A stretch of DNA of 64,000 nucleotides, from the NCBI GenBank assembly GCA_963680875.1, contig OY804579.1:83131095-83195094 (forward strand), written 5' to 3'. This DNA comes from Bathymodiolus brooksi. Taxonomy: Eukaryota > Mollusca > Bivalvia > Mytilida > Modiolidae. Positions within the stretch are counted from its first letter, which is position 1, and each line of letters starts with the position of its first letter. Shown in pieces: positions 11,907 through 24,500 of this stretch. Under the pieces are notes generated by a model. It saw only the letters and a list, made by a program, of their open reading frames with translations, was not told where the DNA came from and searched no databases. The position numbers and the translations under genes are program-made.

Positions 11907-12689
11907 GACCGCAATACGATGGGGCGGATTTTAATTGTTGCTTAGTATACAATGGGGCGGCAAAGGTACATGTCAATGGGGCGGAAAATAAACTGATCAA
12001 TGGGACGGATTATCTATATTACCTAAGACATAAGACATAATGAGTGACGCACCCCAGGATGCTCGATATTCAGAGTTTGCCGACTATGTACTTGAGAACT
12101 ATATCGAGGACGGAGCTACTTTTCCGCCAGTGTTGTGGTCTGAGGAGTCATCTGACAGAGGAAGGACCAATAATGGATGTGAAGCATTCCACTGCCATTA
12201 CAATGAACAACTCTATTCGCCTCATCCATCTATTTTTAATTTCATAGATGTAGTAAAGAAAATACAAAGCACAACGTACTTTACTATGAGATCATTGAAT
12301 GTAAATGCTCCTCTTTCAAAAGTAGAGCGAGAGAAACTTCAACTTCTGTCTGAACAATTTCAGAAATACCAGAGCCAAACCATTGATCGATTAGAATTTG
12401 TAAAGTCGGTCGGATACAAGTTTCGAGCTCGAGACATCATCTGAGTGAAATATGATCATTTTGTATATATAATATAAATGTTTTGCATGGCTACTTGAAT
12501 TTTCCAATTAAATTTTGCATTTTGTTAAAGATTTGTCTTTGCTTTAAATTTAGATTTATTTGAAAAAATATTAAGTCAACATGATAGATATTGAAAGGTA
12601 AATCCGCCCCCATTGACTTCTGTTTTGCCGCCCCATCGATTCTTTTTTTCCGCCTCATTGTCTTCCCAATCCGCCCCAGTGCATTTGCC
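11907..12689 (+). mobile_element. Short Mutator-like element with clustered GGGGCGG terminal motifs
   Basis: It is flanked on both sides by ACCGTGAC (11899-11906 and 12690-12697), a target duplication of at least 8 bp. The left end carries four ATGGGGCGG-like words between 11918 and 12010; the right end carries the same words inverted between 12600 and 12680, with CAATAC/CAAATGC before the first. The only ORF is a 134-aa piece resembling the C-terminal region of a MULE transposase. It looks like an internal-deletion derivative of a larger element. Confidence 0.7.
12040..12444 (+). pseudogene. Remnant of a MULE-type transposase (C-terminal part, 134 aa)
   Basis: The frame is open from ATG at 12040 to TGA. 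The stretch RTNNGCEAFHCHYNEQLYS then PHPSIFNFIDVVKKIQ resembles the 'TNNxxExxHxxxNxxLxxxHPxIWxFI' block that follows the catalytic core in MULE transposases of animals. The catalytic DDE part is absent, so it cannot act as a transposase by itself. It sits alone between the inverted ends of the element at 11907-12689. Assignment is from motif recall, not a search. Confidence 0.6.
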
Positions 12690-12697
12690 ACCGTGAC

Positions 12698-13479
12698 CGC
12701 TAATGCAGGTATAAATTATTTCTGAAATGTGATGACATTTTGATCAAAAGAATAATTATTATAACGCAATTGCTTGTGTAATGCGTTTGATGATTGGATG
12801 TCGTCAAATATGTGTCCGCATTAATTACACGATTGATGTCGTCAAATAGTTTTATGATTTGGAAACAATATTTAAGAGGTAATTTAATACTTATTTATCA
12901 GAAATTGCTTTAGAATGGAGATAACTGTAGAGTATTTGAAAAGCACGTTGCATTAGAATGGAGACAACAATGTCGCCCAGTATAAAAAGATTGAAGCAAT
13001 ACGATACCATGGACAAGATGTCTTCGGGAAATGCAGATGTCCCTCTTTCCCAAGACACACGACAAACACCTCGGATATTCGGAATTCAGATCATCAATCT
13101 AAAGACATATATTCACCTATGAGTCCTGTTTGACTACATATTTTGGATTTCAATGACCCTGAACAACACTGTAATTTCCAAATGTGGAGCCAAAAAAACT
13201 GCAAACCTGTAATATTTTGGACACAGATGCTCATATCGCTAGTAGCAATTTAACTAATTAAAATTACCTTACAAGGAGTTAAGAGGATCCGTATTGGATA
13301 GCAGCTAATATTGCTTACGGATTAGAGTGTAGCCTTTGCTGGTTGGTATATGTATGTGAAACAAAAAGATATACTACACAACCGAAACGGATATACGGTC
13401 AATACGAGTTCGTATAATCAAATAAATATACAAGAGGACTTTGTGACAGTGATTGGTGATTGTCAGACTTAATATAGGA
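12698..13479. other. Gene-free stretch, no feature recognised
   Basis: Short local repeats only (GATTGATGTCGTCAAATA type at about 12790-12850; TAGAATGGAGA at about 12910 and 12955). No exon recognised. Confidence 0.5.
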
Positions 13480-14840
13480 TGGAAACCCAACAACTATATA
13501 GCAAAATGTACGGTGAAACCCCTGATCTTGGTTAGATGTCTTGAAACCGTAACACTGTAATGCGAGTGCGAACTCATGTCAGAGGTGTTAGTGGTGACTA
13601 TCAGACTTATTTTGTAAGAATTTATAAGGGTGGAAGTCAGAACAGCTATAAAAACTGACCGGTGAAACCCACTACCTTGGTTAGATGTCTGGAAACCTTA
13701 ACAATGACAAGATTGCTATGCCATAGCCAATGTCCCCCGCCTATTTACATAGATCTGTGTATAAATTACTTTCATTAGTTCTTATGACTGAAATGGACTA
13801 TTCTTTAAAGAAGCTTCTAAATTTTGATTGGCAGATTGACAGTCAAACAGGAAAGACAAATACCCTGTATTGATGAGTGGATTTCAAGGAATTGCAGATT
13901 AACAAAGTTGAATAGCAAACAAAATAATGAAAAAGTTCAATGTTTTTGTAACAATCATTCAAACTATTCAAAACAGCAGGTGCTCATCTCCATACACTAT
14001 TTGTATGCCCTTAAAATTTAATTGGATTCTACAAAATTAAACGTAAATAACTCGCCATTTTCAAATCGCTTTTGTCACTATCACATTCCTCATGTGGGGA
14101 AAACCCTACATATCAATTTTCGTTGAAATTAGAGCACTTCAAAATTTTACGCATTTTGGCGGCCATCTTAAAAATGGCTGCCAAAATTACCGTCATTTTG
14201 AAATCGCATTGGTCACGATCACATTCCTCTAAAAACGCCTAAATATCAATTTTCTTTGTAATTGGAGCATTGGAGCACTTCGAAATTTGTTATGTGTTTT
14301 GGCGACCATATTGAAAATAGTTGCCAAAATGGCCACCATAATGGCTGCAATGGCCGCCATTTTTAAATCGCATTTGTCACTATCACATTCCTCAGGTTGA
14401 AAATCTTCTAAATATCAATTTTCGTTGAAATTGTAGCACTTTGAAATGTTGATGTATTTTGGCAGACATCTTAAAAATGGCCGCCATTCTCACAAATTGT
14501 TTTCGAATTTTGCCCAATTTCAAACTTAAGCTAGCGATTCCTAACATAATGCTTGTGTGTAAGTTTGAAATTAATTGGTCAACAAATAAAAATCTTAGAG
14601 CGCTTACAACATATCTCGGACGGACGGGCGGACTAACGGACGAACGCCCGGCATTTCCATATCCCCCGCTCCGTCTTGCCGGGGCGGGGGACAAAAATGG
14701 GTGCAAACCCATGTAAGTTGTGTTAGTGGCGACTATCAGACTTATTGGGGCGGAAGCCAGAACAGCTATTACAAAACTGATCAGTGAAACTCCGGACCTT
14801 GGTAAGATGTCTGAAAATCTCAACACAGACCCCATTGACA
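13480..14840. repeat. Dispersed motif 'CAGAACAGCTAT ... CTGACCGGTGAAAC', several copies
   Basis: Copies at about 13480-13560, 13590-13700 and 14715-14830, and again at 19565-19690, share GACTATCAGACTTATT, CAGAACAGCTAT, CTGACCGGTGAAACCCACTA and GGTTAGATGTCTGGAAACC. The class is unknown and no coding content is seen. Confidence 0.55.
14040..14700. repeat. Diverged tandem units of about 120-150 bp with palindromic GCCATCTT/AAAATGGC words
   Basis: AATCGCATTTGTCACTATCA, CATTCCTC, TAAATATCAATTTTCGTTGA and TGGCGGCCATCTTAAAAATG recur three to four times. The right side has GACGGACGGGCGGACTAACG and a GC-rich end (CTTGCCGGGGCGGGGGAC), as at the end of the 19.7-kb element (GGACGGACGACGGACGC). Probably a further element of that type. 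Open frames crossing it on both strands are not genes. Confidence 0.6.
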
Positions 14841-14914
14841 GTGGTGTTAGGCTTGTAATAATTATTGGAAGTTTGATTTTATTCTGAAATATTTATTTTC
14901 ACCACAATTCAAAT

Positions 14915-15245
14915 AAAAACGTAGATATCAAATTTAGTGCGCACGACGCGTTTCTGGAATAACCTTCATCAGGTACGCTCAAAATCGAAAGATTGGAAAG
15001 CCAAATAATTTTAAATTTTGGGAGCAATAAAATTAAAGGGCCTAAACAGGATAGCCAAAATCGGCTACGGTCACCTATGCCTTAGGGAGGAGAACCTTAG
15101 TTTTATTAATAATGTAATTATTTAGGAACTGTAAATTTCAGTAATAAATATATCTAATAAACCATGTCAGTGCCGAAGCACAGACTACTGGACGGATGAT
15201 AACCTCGGGGACTAGTAGTCCACCAGCAGAGGTATCGACCCAGTG
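14915..15245 (+). mobile_element. Dispersed element 'M', best full-length copy
   Basis: About 330 bp from AAAAACGTAGATATCAAATT to ATCGACCCAGTGATAC. The single-copy ancestor of the 31-bp minisatellite unit is visible at about 15028-15070 (GGGCCTAAACAGGATAGCCA). It is followed within 10 bp by a second, truncated copy. Confidence 0.8.
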
Positions 15246-15254
15246 ATACTAATT

Positions 15255-15415
15255 AATAAAAACATAGATATCAAATTTAGTGTGCATGACGCGTTTCTGG
15301 AATTACCTTCATCAGGTACGCTCAAAATCGAAAGATTGGAAAACCAAATAATTTAAAGTTTTGGTAGCAATAAATTATTTAGGAACTGTAATTTTCAGTA
15401 ATAAATATATCATAG
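15255..15415 (+). mobile_element. Dispersed element 'M', truncated tandem copy
   Basis: It repeats the first half of the preceding copy (AACATAGATATCAAATTTAG, then TTCTGGAATTACCTTCATCA), then jumps from GGTAGCAATAA directly to TTATTTAGGAACTGTA, losing the internal segment and the end. Confidence 0.75.
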
Positions 15416-18400
15416 GTATGTCTTAAAAATTGCTTATTCATCTATAACTAAGTACACAATACAAAATTATGTCATAAATTAACAATAAACAAAGATATTC
15501 GAAATATTTTTACACGTTTAATGAAAGGGATATTATTAATCAAAAGAAGTGACAAAAATGATATTTCTTCTGTTAAAAATCATATACTCAGTTCGATTTA
15601 CCGATAACCTTTTGTACAGTATACAGGTAACTGATATAGGCGTGGAACTTCAAAAGAAAGGGAATAGAACTTGGATCATTAAATAAAAATGCGCAAATAA
15701 TAAAGGATTTTTGTGAAATATCGGTATATATTTGATGAATTTCCTTATCCAAAAACTAGCTCTGGGTCAAGAGAATGAAAATTTCAACATACTTTTGCAA
15801 TCTACGCATTTATGAATAGAACATTTTTTTTAAATTACTATTAGTATTATTATTGTATGATTGTTCGGTTGTTGATTGATTGTTGTTTAACGTCAGCTGC
15901 GCATTATTAAAATTAAAGAAAACACTAAATAATGCATGTTAGCCCCACCTAAAAGTGGCAAAGACCTACGGATGGCACAATGATACAAATTCTAGGATTA
16001 TCTTGCAGATCTGTAGGTTATTATATCCATTTTCAATTGTTTAGCTTTAGATCTGTATTTGGTCGGTTTCGGTTATCTTCTTCAAGGATTTTTTTTTTAT
16101 TTCGCCACTTCAAAGTTTATCTCACAGATGCCGCGTTGATACGAATAGTTTGAAAATACCAAAGGAATAACCGGAAGCCGTAAATCGGAGGACATACAAA
16201 ACAAGATAGAAAGAAGACGAAAAAAACAAGCAATGGTTAACAAAACACGACATAAAAAACTAAAGATTAAGCAACCGGAACCCAACTGAAAACGAGGGTG
16301 AACTCAGTTGCTCTGGAAGGGTAGGCAGTTCCATCTCCACTAGAAACACACGTCGCTTACTCATGTTTATGATCTGATGACAAGGAAGGGACTGGATTTG
16401 ACTTCGACAAATGGAACATACGGTACATACCAGTGGGCATCTGAGAAACAGAAATTACGTATTGCATTGTCATGTCGTCCCATTTGTTATAACTTCGTGA
16501 AATCAAAGAAATAAAGGAAGAGTCATGGATCGTAAACAAACTACATTGTAACAAACAGAAATCACCATAGTCGATGTATTCTTAATTTGTATTTATTCTT
16601 TTAATTCAGAGATATGAGAATTCATTCAGAATAATACAATAAAACCAAACATTCGTAGTATTAGTGCGAGTTTTCTTACTCTTCGTTCCCTTTTTCATGA
16701 TTTTTTTTTTTTAATTTCGGCACGTGTTGTGAATAAAATGTTAATTTTCCCGGATACAATTACATTACAGGCATGCACGTGCGTCTTTTGGGGCGTTTCT
16801 AATTTAAATAAGATGAACAAAAGAAGAGATATATGGTCTCATTCAATTCAAATTTTGTATGCTAATCACAATAGGAATGGGGTCATTATTTGGCAAAGCA
16901 GGAATACAATTATGTAGACCAATCCGTTTATCAACCGTTATTAATGACCAAATCAAAAAATAGAAATCTAAATTATTATTAAATTTCTAATGCCCCAAAC
17001 GGTACCCTTGTATCTGTTGATCAGATTATTGGTGTGGCGTGTGTCGATTCCGGGTTGATTGTCGTCTGCCCAGATATATCAAGCGATTTCTGACGTCTGC
17101 TGTCAACAAATGAAAATAAATACTGTCAAAAGCCATTAATTGCTGTGGTATATTAAATCTTTTGTTTGTGCTTAAAAGGCAATTACAAAATTGTAACAAT
17201 ACATTGTGATCAAGGAACTGATATAATCTTAAATGTAGAGCAAGTAACTACTCCCAATTGAAGAATAATAAATCGTTATCAAACATGTTTATACTCTGTG
17301 TACCCCGTTGTGTCTGAAGAATACAATTTTGCTCAACTTAATTTCCATAATGGTATATCCTTCGTTTGAATCGTTTTATATTTTTTATTTACGTGGTTAG
17401 ACGCTTGTCATATCTGTCTATCTGTAGACGAACTTCTGCCAATCAAGGCACACCTCAATATGAGAGAAGGTTAACCACCACCATAATAATTACGACGCGT
17501 AAAATATATAGATCTAGTACATGTATATATAAAAGTCACTATCACTACAGTATAAAACACATAATATGCCAATTCACCACCATAATATACCTCTAATATT
17601 GATTGTTGATCATAGAAGATATAACTTTATTTCTATCAGAAGTTCAACATGGCTCCATTTGGTCGGATGTCATCAGAATTCTTCTTAATGCCACATAAAG
17701 ACCAATCCTTGGCAGACGAAGAAAGACATATTTACTCACAAACAGAAATCAGACAACATATATATTGTCATATATAACTCACAAGTAGAGGCCAACACGT
17801 AATGTGTAATGTTACACAAGATGAAGAAAACAAAACAAAAACACTAATTGCACAGATTATTCCGGAATGTGGGATAAAACATGACTGACTTGGGGTAGTC
17901 TGTGTTCATCTGAAATTTAAGCCAGTTCCTTCTACATATTAGAAATTTAGCAACGCCTATTTGAAGACTTTCAATTCATTTTTCTTTTTTTTATCCATAT
18001 CATTTTATTGATCAATCATACAGTACTAACAATATTTACATAGCATTTATAGACCAATCATGTATACTGTACTATCACGATTTTACATATCAGAACTGAA
18101 AAGATGCATATAAAATGTATTGTCCATTTGTACTGTATTGATAAGATTTGCATCACAGTTATTGGTCATTCATGTAGTACTAACACGTTCAGAATCATTT
18201 ACTCATTGATTCATGCACTTCAAACAAACACTGTCATCCCATATATATGAACAGATCCATCCTTGAATTCTCTTGTCTACAAAGATATATATATATAATT
18301 TAATTTGCTGTGAATACTGCAATCTGATTGGCTGATCCATCTGGAGCAACATTGGTTATTCTTGATAACCTGGGTTGGTATTGTGACGTTGCAAATGTAA

Positions 18401-18469
18401 TCATTCACCGACGACTACTTCAAATAGTCCCATGAAATAATCGATATTTAAATCGAGGAATCATTTAAT
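15416..18469. other. Mostly unique, gene-free stretch
   Basis: Apart from the mussel-type repeat at 16140-16335 and a SINE tail scrap at about 15868-15895, nothing coding or repetitive was recognised. Short ORFs have no protein-like features. Confidence 0.5.
16140..16335 (+). repeat. Mussel-type 200-bp dispersed repeat, copy 3
   Basis: ATACCAAAGGAATAACCGGA, AAAAAAACAAGCAATGGTTA, AACGAGGGTGAACTCAGTTG and CTCTGGAAGGGTAGGCAGTT, in the same order as copy 1. Confidence 0.7.
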
Positions 18470-18830
18470 TTTGTTGAGGTCAAAGGTCAAGGTCCCACGA
18501 AGGTCATTATGGTATGTGAAACACCGCCTTATGGTCATGCACCCACATACCAAATATCATTGACCTATCTGGAAAGACAAAAATGTTATGGCCAGGACAA
18601 GAAAATACTATTTAAAAAACAATTATTTGACCTTGAGGTCAAAGGTCATTATGGTATGCGACACACTGCCTTATGGTCATGCACAAACAAACCAAATATA
18701 ATTGACCTATCTGGAAAGACAAAAAAGTTATGGTCCGGACAAGCTTCGCTGAGAAGAAGCGGAAGCAGAAGAAAAAATCAGACTAAAACAATATGTCTCC
18801 CTTCGTTCGAAGGGGAGACATAATAAAATG
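18470..18830 (+). mobile_element. Element with two internal repeats and a 3' hairpin (Helitron-like or similar)
   Basis: Two units of about 155 bp share GGTCATTATGGTATGTGAAA or its variant, CTTATGGTCATGCAC and TTGACCTATCTGGAAAGACA. Each starts with AGGTCAAAGGTCA (18477-18489 and 18636-18648). The right end is a hairpin: TATGTCTCCCTTCG, then its inverse CGAAGGGGAGACATA with a one-base bulge. A short RNA-like 104-aa frame crosses it and is not meaningful. Confidence 0.6.
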
Positions 18831-18907
18831 TGTTATCAAAATAGATTTTCCCTTCTGTTAATTTTATCAAAATAGATTTTCCCTTCTGTTAATTCTATAA
18901 TCAGTTA

Positions 18908-19255
18908 GGGTGAGTGAGTGATTGGTGTTTAATGCCAATTCAGCAATTTTTCAGCTATATCATGGCGAGAAAAAGTTAATTTTCAATGAGATGATGATGA
19001 GATCCGCTTTGTTCTAGACCAACACGCTGCGCTGGATTTTTATAGTGCTAGCTCAATGAAACAACAGTCCGCGGATAGACATGTCGCTCCACTTGGACAC
19101 ATTATTCTGATTCCGTGCCAACCAGTCTTATCTCTTTCTCCTCAATGCTGTGTGCTTAGCGGAGAAGCAACAAATACCAAATTTATAGTCTTTGGTTTAA
19201 CCTGCCCAAGGCTCGAACCCACGATCTATCACGAGCACGCTAACCATTACGACAT
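18908..19255 (-). mobile_element. tRNA-derived SINE, family 2
   Basis: Same order as the copy at 7.4 kb: GTGAGTGAGTGATTGGTGTT at its 3' end, the GATGATGATGAGATCCGCTT body, AACAACAGTCCGC, and the tRNA-like head with AAGGCTCGAACCCACGATCT (inverted B box). The A-box region is diverged (ACGAGCACGCTAACCATTAC). Confidence 0.85.
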
Positions 19256-19424
19256 GGATGCAGTATATAATCAGTTAGGGATCATCTCAAAATTTCCCTC
19301 ACAACATTTCTGGACAAAATTTACTGTTGTATTGTGAGTGGGTAGTTTTCAATCTTTTTCATATAGCAAGCTATGCAATCAAAGCCTACCTGGTATCACC
19401 AATAAAGTAATGATTGTTTTTATT

Positions 19425-19600
19425 CCTGCCACAGGAAGGTGTACTCGATACATATTTAGACTATAATGTTTGTCAGTGACTTGCAAAAGGTCTGTGGTTT
19501 TCCATGGGGTACTCCTGTATCATCCATCAATAAAAATGGCTGACATGATATAACTAAAACACTGTTGAGAGTGCTGCAACTATCAGACTTGCTTGGAGAG
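19425..19600 (+). mobile_element. SINE family 1, 5'-truncated
   Basis: GGTGTACTCGATACATATTT, TTTGTCAGTGACTTGCAAAA, CATCCATCAATAAAAATGGC and the tail AAAACACTGTTGAGAGTG. No tRNA head. Confidence 0.65.
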
Positions 19601-19697
19601 AAAATCTCAAACAGTTATAATAAACTGACCAGTGAAAACCCTTAACTATTGGTATGTTATGTGTCGGCAAATCTTAACACTTGAGATGGGTATCAAG

Positions 19698-21028
19698 ACT
19701 AGAGGCTCAGGTGAGCCTGTATCGCTCACCTGACATAAATAAGCCCTCTTAAGAATGTCTGCATGCCGAATACATCTAAGTTTTACTATTCAAATCCCAT
19801 ATGGTTCTACAATGTATGTTAAAACTATGTCTGCTCATGGCAGCCATCTTGGATGGAGGTCGTGGTCACCGGACACAATTTTGAAAGTATACTACCCAAG
19901 GACCATCCATGTCGTGTTTGCTTTAAATTGGCTGATTGGTTTCAGAGGAGAAGACTTTTAAACAATTTTCCCATAGGTCCTATGTTAAAACTATGTCTGC
20001 TGACGGTGGCCATTTTGGACCGAGATCGGGGTCACTGAACACAATTTTGGCAGTTGACCACCTAAGAACCATCGATGACTTGTTTGCTATATTGGCTGAC
20101 TGGATTCAGAGAAGAAGATTTTAAAACATTTTTTCCCCATAGGGTCCTATGCTAAAACTATGTCTGCTGAAGGTGGCCATCTTGGATGGAGGTCAGGGTC
20201 ACTGGAAACAATTTTGAAAATTGACCACTTAAGGACCATCCATGCCATGTTTGCTTTAAATCGGCTTACTGGTTTCAGAGGAGATGATTTTTAAACATAT
20301 TTCCCATAGGGTCCTATGTTAAAACTATGTCCGCTGATGGCGGCCATCTTGAGTGGAGGTCTGGGTCATTGGATATAATTTTGAAAGTTGACCATTTAAG
20401 GACCATTCATGCCATGTTTGCTTTAAATTGGCTTACTGGTTTCAGAGGGAAAAAAATTTAAACATTTTTCCCATAGTGTCTTATGTTAAAACTATGTTCG
20501 CTGACGGTGGCCATCTTGGATGGAGGTCGGGGTCACAGGACATAATTTTGAAAGTTGACCACCTAAGGACCATTCATGCCATGTTTGCTTTAAATTGACT
20601 TACTGGTTTCAGAGGAGAAGACTTTTAAACATTTTTTCCATAGGGTCCTATGTTAAAACTAAGTCGAGTCATGGTGGCCATCTTGAATTTCCGATCGGCA
20701 AACGATTCACAAGTTTAGTACAGGACCACCCAATGATCATTCCTGCAAAGTCACAATTCAATTGGCTTGGTGGTTTCTGACAAGAAGATTTTTAAAATTT
20801 CAGCCAATGAGAACACATTATTGGCCCTGGCAGCCATGTTGAATTTCAAATCAGCACCAAAAACACAAATCTGGTAGAGGACCATCTAATGAACATTTCT
20901 GGCAAGTTTGGTTGAAATCTGTTCAGAGGTTTCAGAGAAGAAGAGTTAAATGTGAAAAGCTAATGGACGGACGACGGACGCTTACCCATGACAAAAGCTC
21001 ACATGGCCTATGGCCAGGTGAGCTAACA
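19698..21028 (+). mobile_element. Element with a core of about 167-bp tandem repeats and hairpin ends
   Basis: It opens GAGGCTCAGGTGAGCCTGTA and closes with the palindrome AGCTCACATGGCCTATGGCC followed by AGGTGAGCTAA. Between them about six units of 163-168 bp carry AAGGACCATCCATGCCATGT, CCATAGGGTCCTATGTTAAA and GGTGGCCATCTTGGATGGAG; the last two units are diverged. Non-autonomous elements of this plan (repeat core, hairpin 3' end) are known in bivalves; the exact class is inferred. Confidence 0.7.
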
Positions 21029-21094
21029 ATAATCAGTCAGTGGCAAATGGCTTGAGGTCAGAAGTTAACATCCTTAATCACTCTGCCACCTTGA

Positions 21095-21290
21095 AATATT
21101 TTGGTTGGTTTTTGATGTTTAATGCCACTTTCAACAATTTTTTAGTTATATTGTGGTGGTCAGTTTTATTGGTGTCGGAAACCGGAGTACCTGGAAAAAG
21201 CCACCCACCTGTCGCAAGTATTTGACAAACTTTATCACATAATTTTATATCAAGTACACCTCGCCATGAACGTGCTTCGAACTCACTGAA
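21095..21290 (-). mobile_element. SINE family 1, partial
   Basis: GTTTAATGCCACTTTCAACA, GTGGTGGTCAGTTTTATTGG, AAACCGGAGTACCTGGAAAA, TATCAAGTACACCTCGCCAT and GTGCTTCGAACTCAC in inverse order. It lies 100 bp downstream of the CHCHD1 stop codon, on the same strand as CHCHD1, so it may be within the 3' UTR. Confidence 0.75.
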
Positions 21291-21389
21291 ATATTTTGAA
21301 ATAATTTTGAAAACGCATGTGCATTAAAAAATTAGCCTTTCATTTCATTTGACCAATTAAAGTAGATATATACACTTTTATACTTACAT

Positions 21390-21521
21390 CTATTTTGGGA
21401 AAATCGTGTGTGGAGGTTGTGGAAACTTTTTTAGCATTTCATTAACTGTGTCACTCATAAATCGTCCTTTTGTCTTCACTTTACCCGACCTCATCTTTTC
21501 TTTCAATTCTTTAGTTGCAGC
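21390..21521 (-). CDS. CHCHD1: CHCHD1 terminal coding exon 3
   Basis: The acceptor is CATTTTAG|GCT. The frame reads [20 protein letters not shown], then [20 protein letters not shown] and a short FPK end before TAG at 21392-21390. The other two frames close within a few codons, so the phase-0 join to exon 2 is the only productive one. The 'LKKFPQPP' end resembles the LQRFPNKP end of the vertebrate protein. Confidence 0.85.
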   Translation of the reverse strand, partial: AATKELKEKMRSGKVKTKGRFMSDTVNEMLKKFPQPPHTIFPK

Positions 21522-24500
21522 CTAAAATGATAGATATTCCCCAATAAGCTTATATTCTTTAATAAGAAATTGATTGTACAGTCTAAATAACTATTTTAGT
21601 CTTCTGCATTTTCTAGCAAATATTTTTTTTCTGGGACAATGTGTTTCAATATCTATATATATGTGAACTATAAATCAACACAGGTGTTGAGAGGGTAAAA
21701 TGTTTGATCAGAAAAGTGATCTAATCCAGAAAAACATTACTACATGTAATTGTGTAACTCTTCCATATTTTAAAGTACATGATTTTTCCTTTTCTTCGCT
21801 GGTGTTTCAATATTTATTTTGACTATGGACACAGGTGTTAGTAAGGTCTGATCTGCATTAATTTTAGCAGATCTAACCCACGGTACTTTACATCATGTAA
21901 TCAATGGTGGGCTGGAAATAAGTAAAATGTTGGGTTGTTGACACATACAAAACCGAGGCCTGTTTTGAGGAGGTTTATTTCAACTTAAATGACTTTTAAA
22001 TTAAAAACAATTTTTTGTCAAATTTGCACAAACTGCTTTTGACTTTTTACATTTAAATTTTCTTCATTAGCAACTATTCAAAAATAAAAGTGGCAAAAAT
22101 ATATCTTTGAAATAACAACATTGTTTTTCTTCTTAAGATGTCAACATTTTCCATTTTCTCAATCACAATTGTCAATTTCATATTATTATAGTTTGACAGC
22201 TATCACTCACAAATTATATAATAAATATACAAATAAAATATAAACAAACATAAAAACTGAATTAACTGGTAAGGGCTTATAAAAGGAATTACCACCTGAC
22301 TTTTAACATTTAAATTCCATTTCTCAAGTTGCCCAATTAAGAACCTAGCTACTCCTCCCAGTAAATTTGGCCTCATTCAAAATGGACAAAAGAAGCTGGT
22401 GTATCAATGACATTTTAAATTCACAGGTGTTGGCAAATAAATATAAATAAATGAATAAACAGAAGTATATAATAAACAAACATAGGACTGACATGAGAAC
22501 TACATATCATTCAAAGATTTTAAAATCGACATCTTTCCTATTGTATTGTCAAGTCAAAACTTCCAGTATATATTCATAAACAGGTTTTTGACTGAATTAA
22601 GTTAAGGAGATTGTGGCACACCTGCATGGCATGAAAACTCCCCAGCAGGGTTTTTCTTTTTTAAGGGTGTCGATGGGTAAATTAAAGTTTTTAATTTGAG
22701 CATCCTAATTTACTGTAAAAGCTTGTATTTAATTAAAATATAGTAAATATGCCACCACTTCTGCAAAATAAAATGTGGTCTTTCAAGACAGGTGGCCTCT
22801 GTAAAGAGGTTAGTATAATATAAATAATTGAAAATGGGAAAAGTCATACCAAATACCTTAACTTACTTATCATTGCTAAATTGTCGTAACACACTTATAA
22901 TATAAAATTAGTTTAATGATACCATTTAATAAGAAAATTTCATTTAAATTCTACCGATTATTCTGCTAGTTTCTGAATCCAATGGTAAATATTGATTGAT
23001 TGATTGATTGGTTGGTGTTAAACACCAACTTCAGCAGTATTTTCGCTATTCTGTGGCATCCATTGGTAAATACAATATATTATAAATATGTAAGTTATGT
23101 ATTGAATGCTTACTGTATATTTGTTATATTATAACAATAAAATATAATTTATACCAAGAGGAGAGCCATCGTGGTCGTGATTGTATGGTAGTTGGATTTA
23201 AAACTACCTATGGAATCAGTGCCAATCACCAATGAAGAGTTTGAATCCCACTCAGGCAAGGTGTACTCGATGCAACATTATGTGATAAAGTTTGTCAGTG
23301 ACTTGCGACAGGTAGGTGGTTTTCTCTGGGCACTCCGGTTTCCTCCATCAATAGAACTGACAGTCACGATATACTAGTAACTGAAATATTGTTGAAAGTG
23401 GCATTAAACACCCTGACCCTGACCAAAGAAGGCAACTACTGTAAACCCCCATTTTTTCCCTAAAAAGAGAAACCTGAATAAAATGAAATCCTGTATAAAA
23501 TGAATGTCTGTCAATTCATAACACAAAAGCTGGTCCCAAGGACGTTCAGATTACATCGGTTCCACTGTACACTCTATGCTAATTTTAAAGAACAAAAATT
23601 ATGCATCAAGCTAGAGGTGAGAAAAAATTTGTTCAAAACAAGAAATCCTGTTTTCACAACAGCACAAGTTAAAAATTTAACGGTTATTACATGTTGACCC
23701 TCATGTAAGATGTGGTTGATTTGTCCATTCAACAGCGTTACACTATTTTCTGCTCAATTTTCTGTAATTTAAAAATCCTACAAAGAATAGATAAAGATCC
23801 TGGTGGTCTTTTTCCATTGCTGAAGCATAAGTGTTACTAATATAAATCTGTCAATTAAGTTTTACTAAAATTTGTTGTAATCTAAAGTTTGGCATTCAAC
23901 ATTTTAATTTATAGTATATGTGATATGTCCAAACATATAATTTCAGGATTTAGTAATGAACCATACCTCTTCATGTTAAACAGATGTCCTTTTTATTTCC
24001 AGAAATTCAAATAGATATATTTTTTCATATACCCAAAGATATACCAGTTTGATCCTATACATTTTTCAGGTGTAAAATTAATTTCAGTATTTTTTTAAGA
24101 TCATGTACCAGTAAACAAGATATTTAAAATGGCCCTTTATAATGGCATTTTCAGGTGTGAAATTAATTTCAGAATTTTTCAAGATCATGATATAAACAAG
24201 AAATTCTACATGGTCTTAATTAGAACAAATAGAAAATAGCAATACTTAGTCGGGGGACACATTTGAAGGTAACATTTCAACCAAATGTTGTTAACATGGT
24301 TTAAAAGTCATTTCTGAAAATAATAATATTTTAACCTATACACTACTGACACTCAAAAGTCTGCTTCTTACCTTCTCCTTGAAATCAACAACAGAGGAAG
24401 ATAAAAAACAAAATTCTATCACAAACGTGATGACTTCACTTTTCCAATAGTTAACTTCCCTTTCATCCCTAGTGAGTACCAATATTCCAGCATCACCAGC

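Noticed and set aside
14392..14835. 147-aa minus-strand ORF at 14.4 kb
   Set aside because: It runs through tandem repeat units and a GC-rich mobile-element end; no protein-like conservation.
18509..18823. 104-aa ORF with internal repeat
   Set aside because: The repeat in the peptide mirrors the DNA repeat of a mobile element with a hairpin end.
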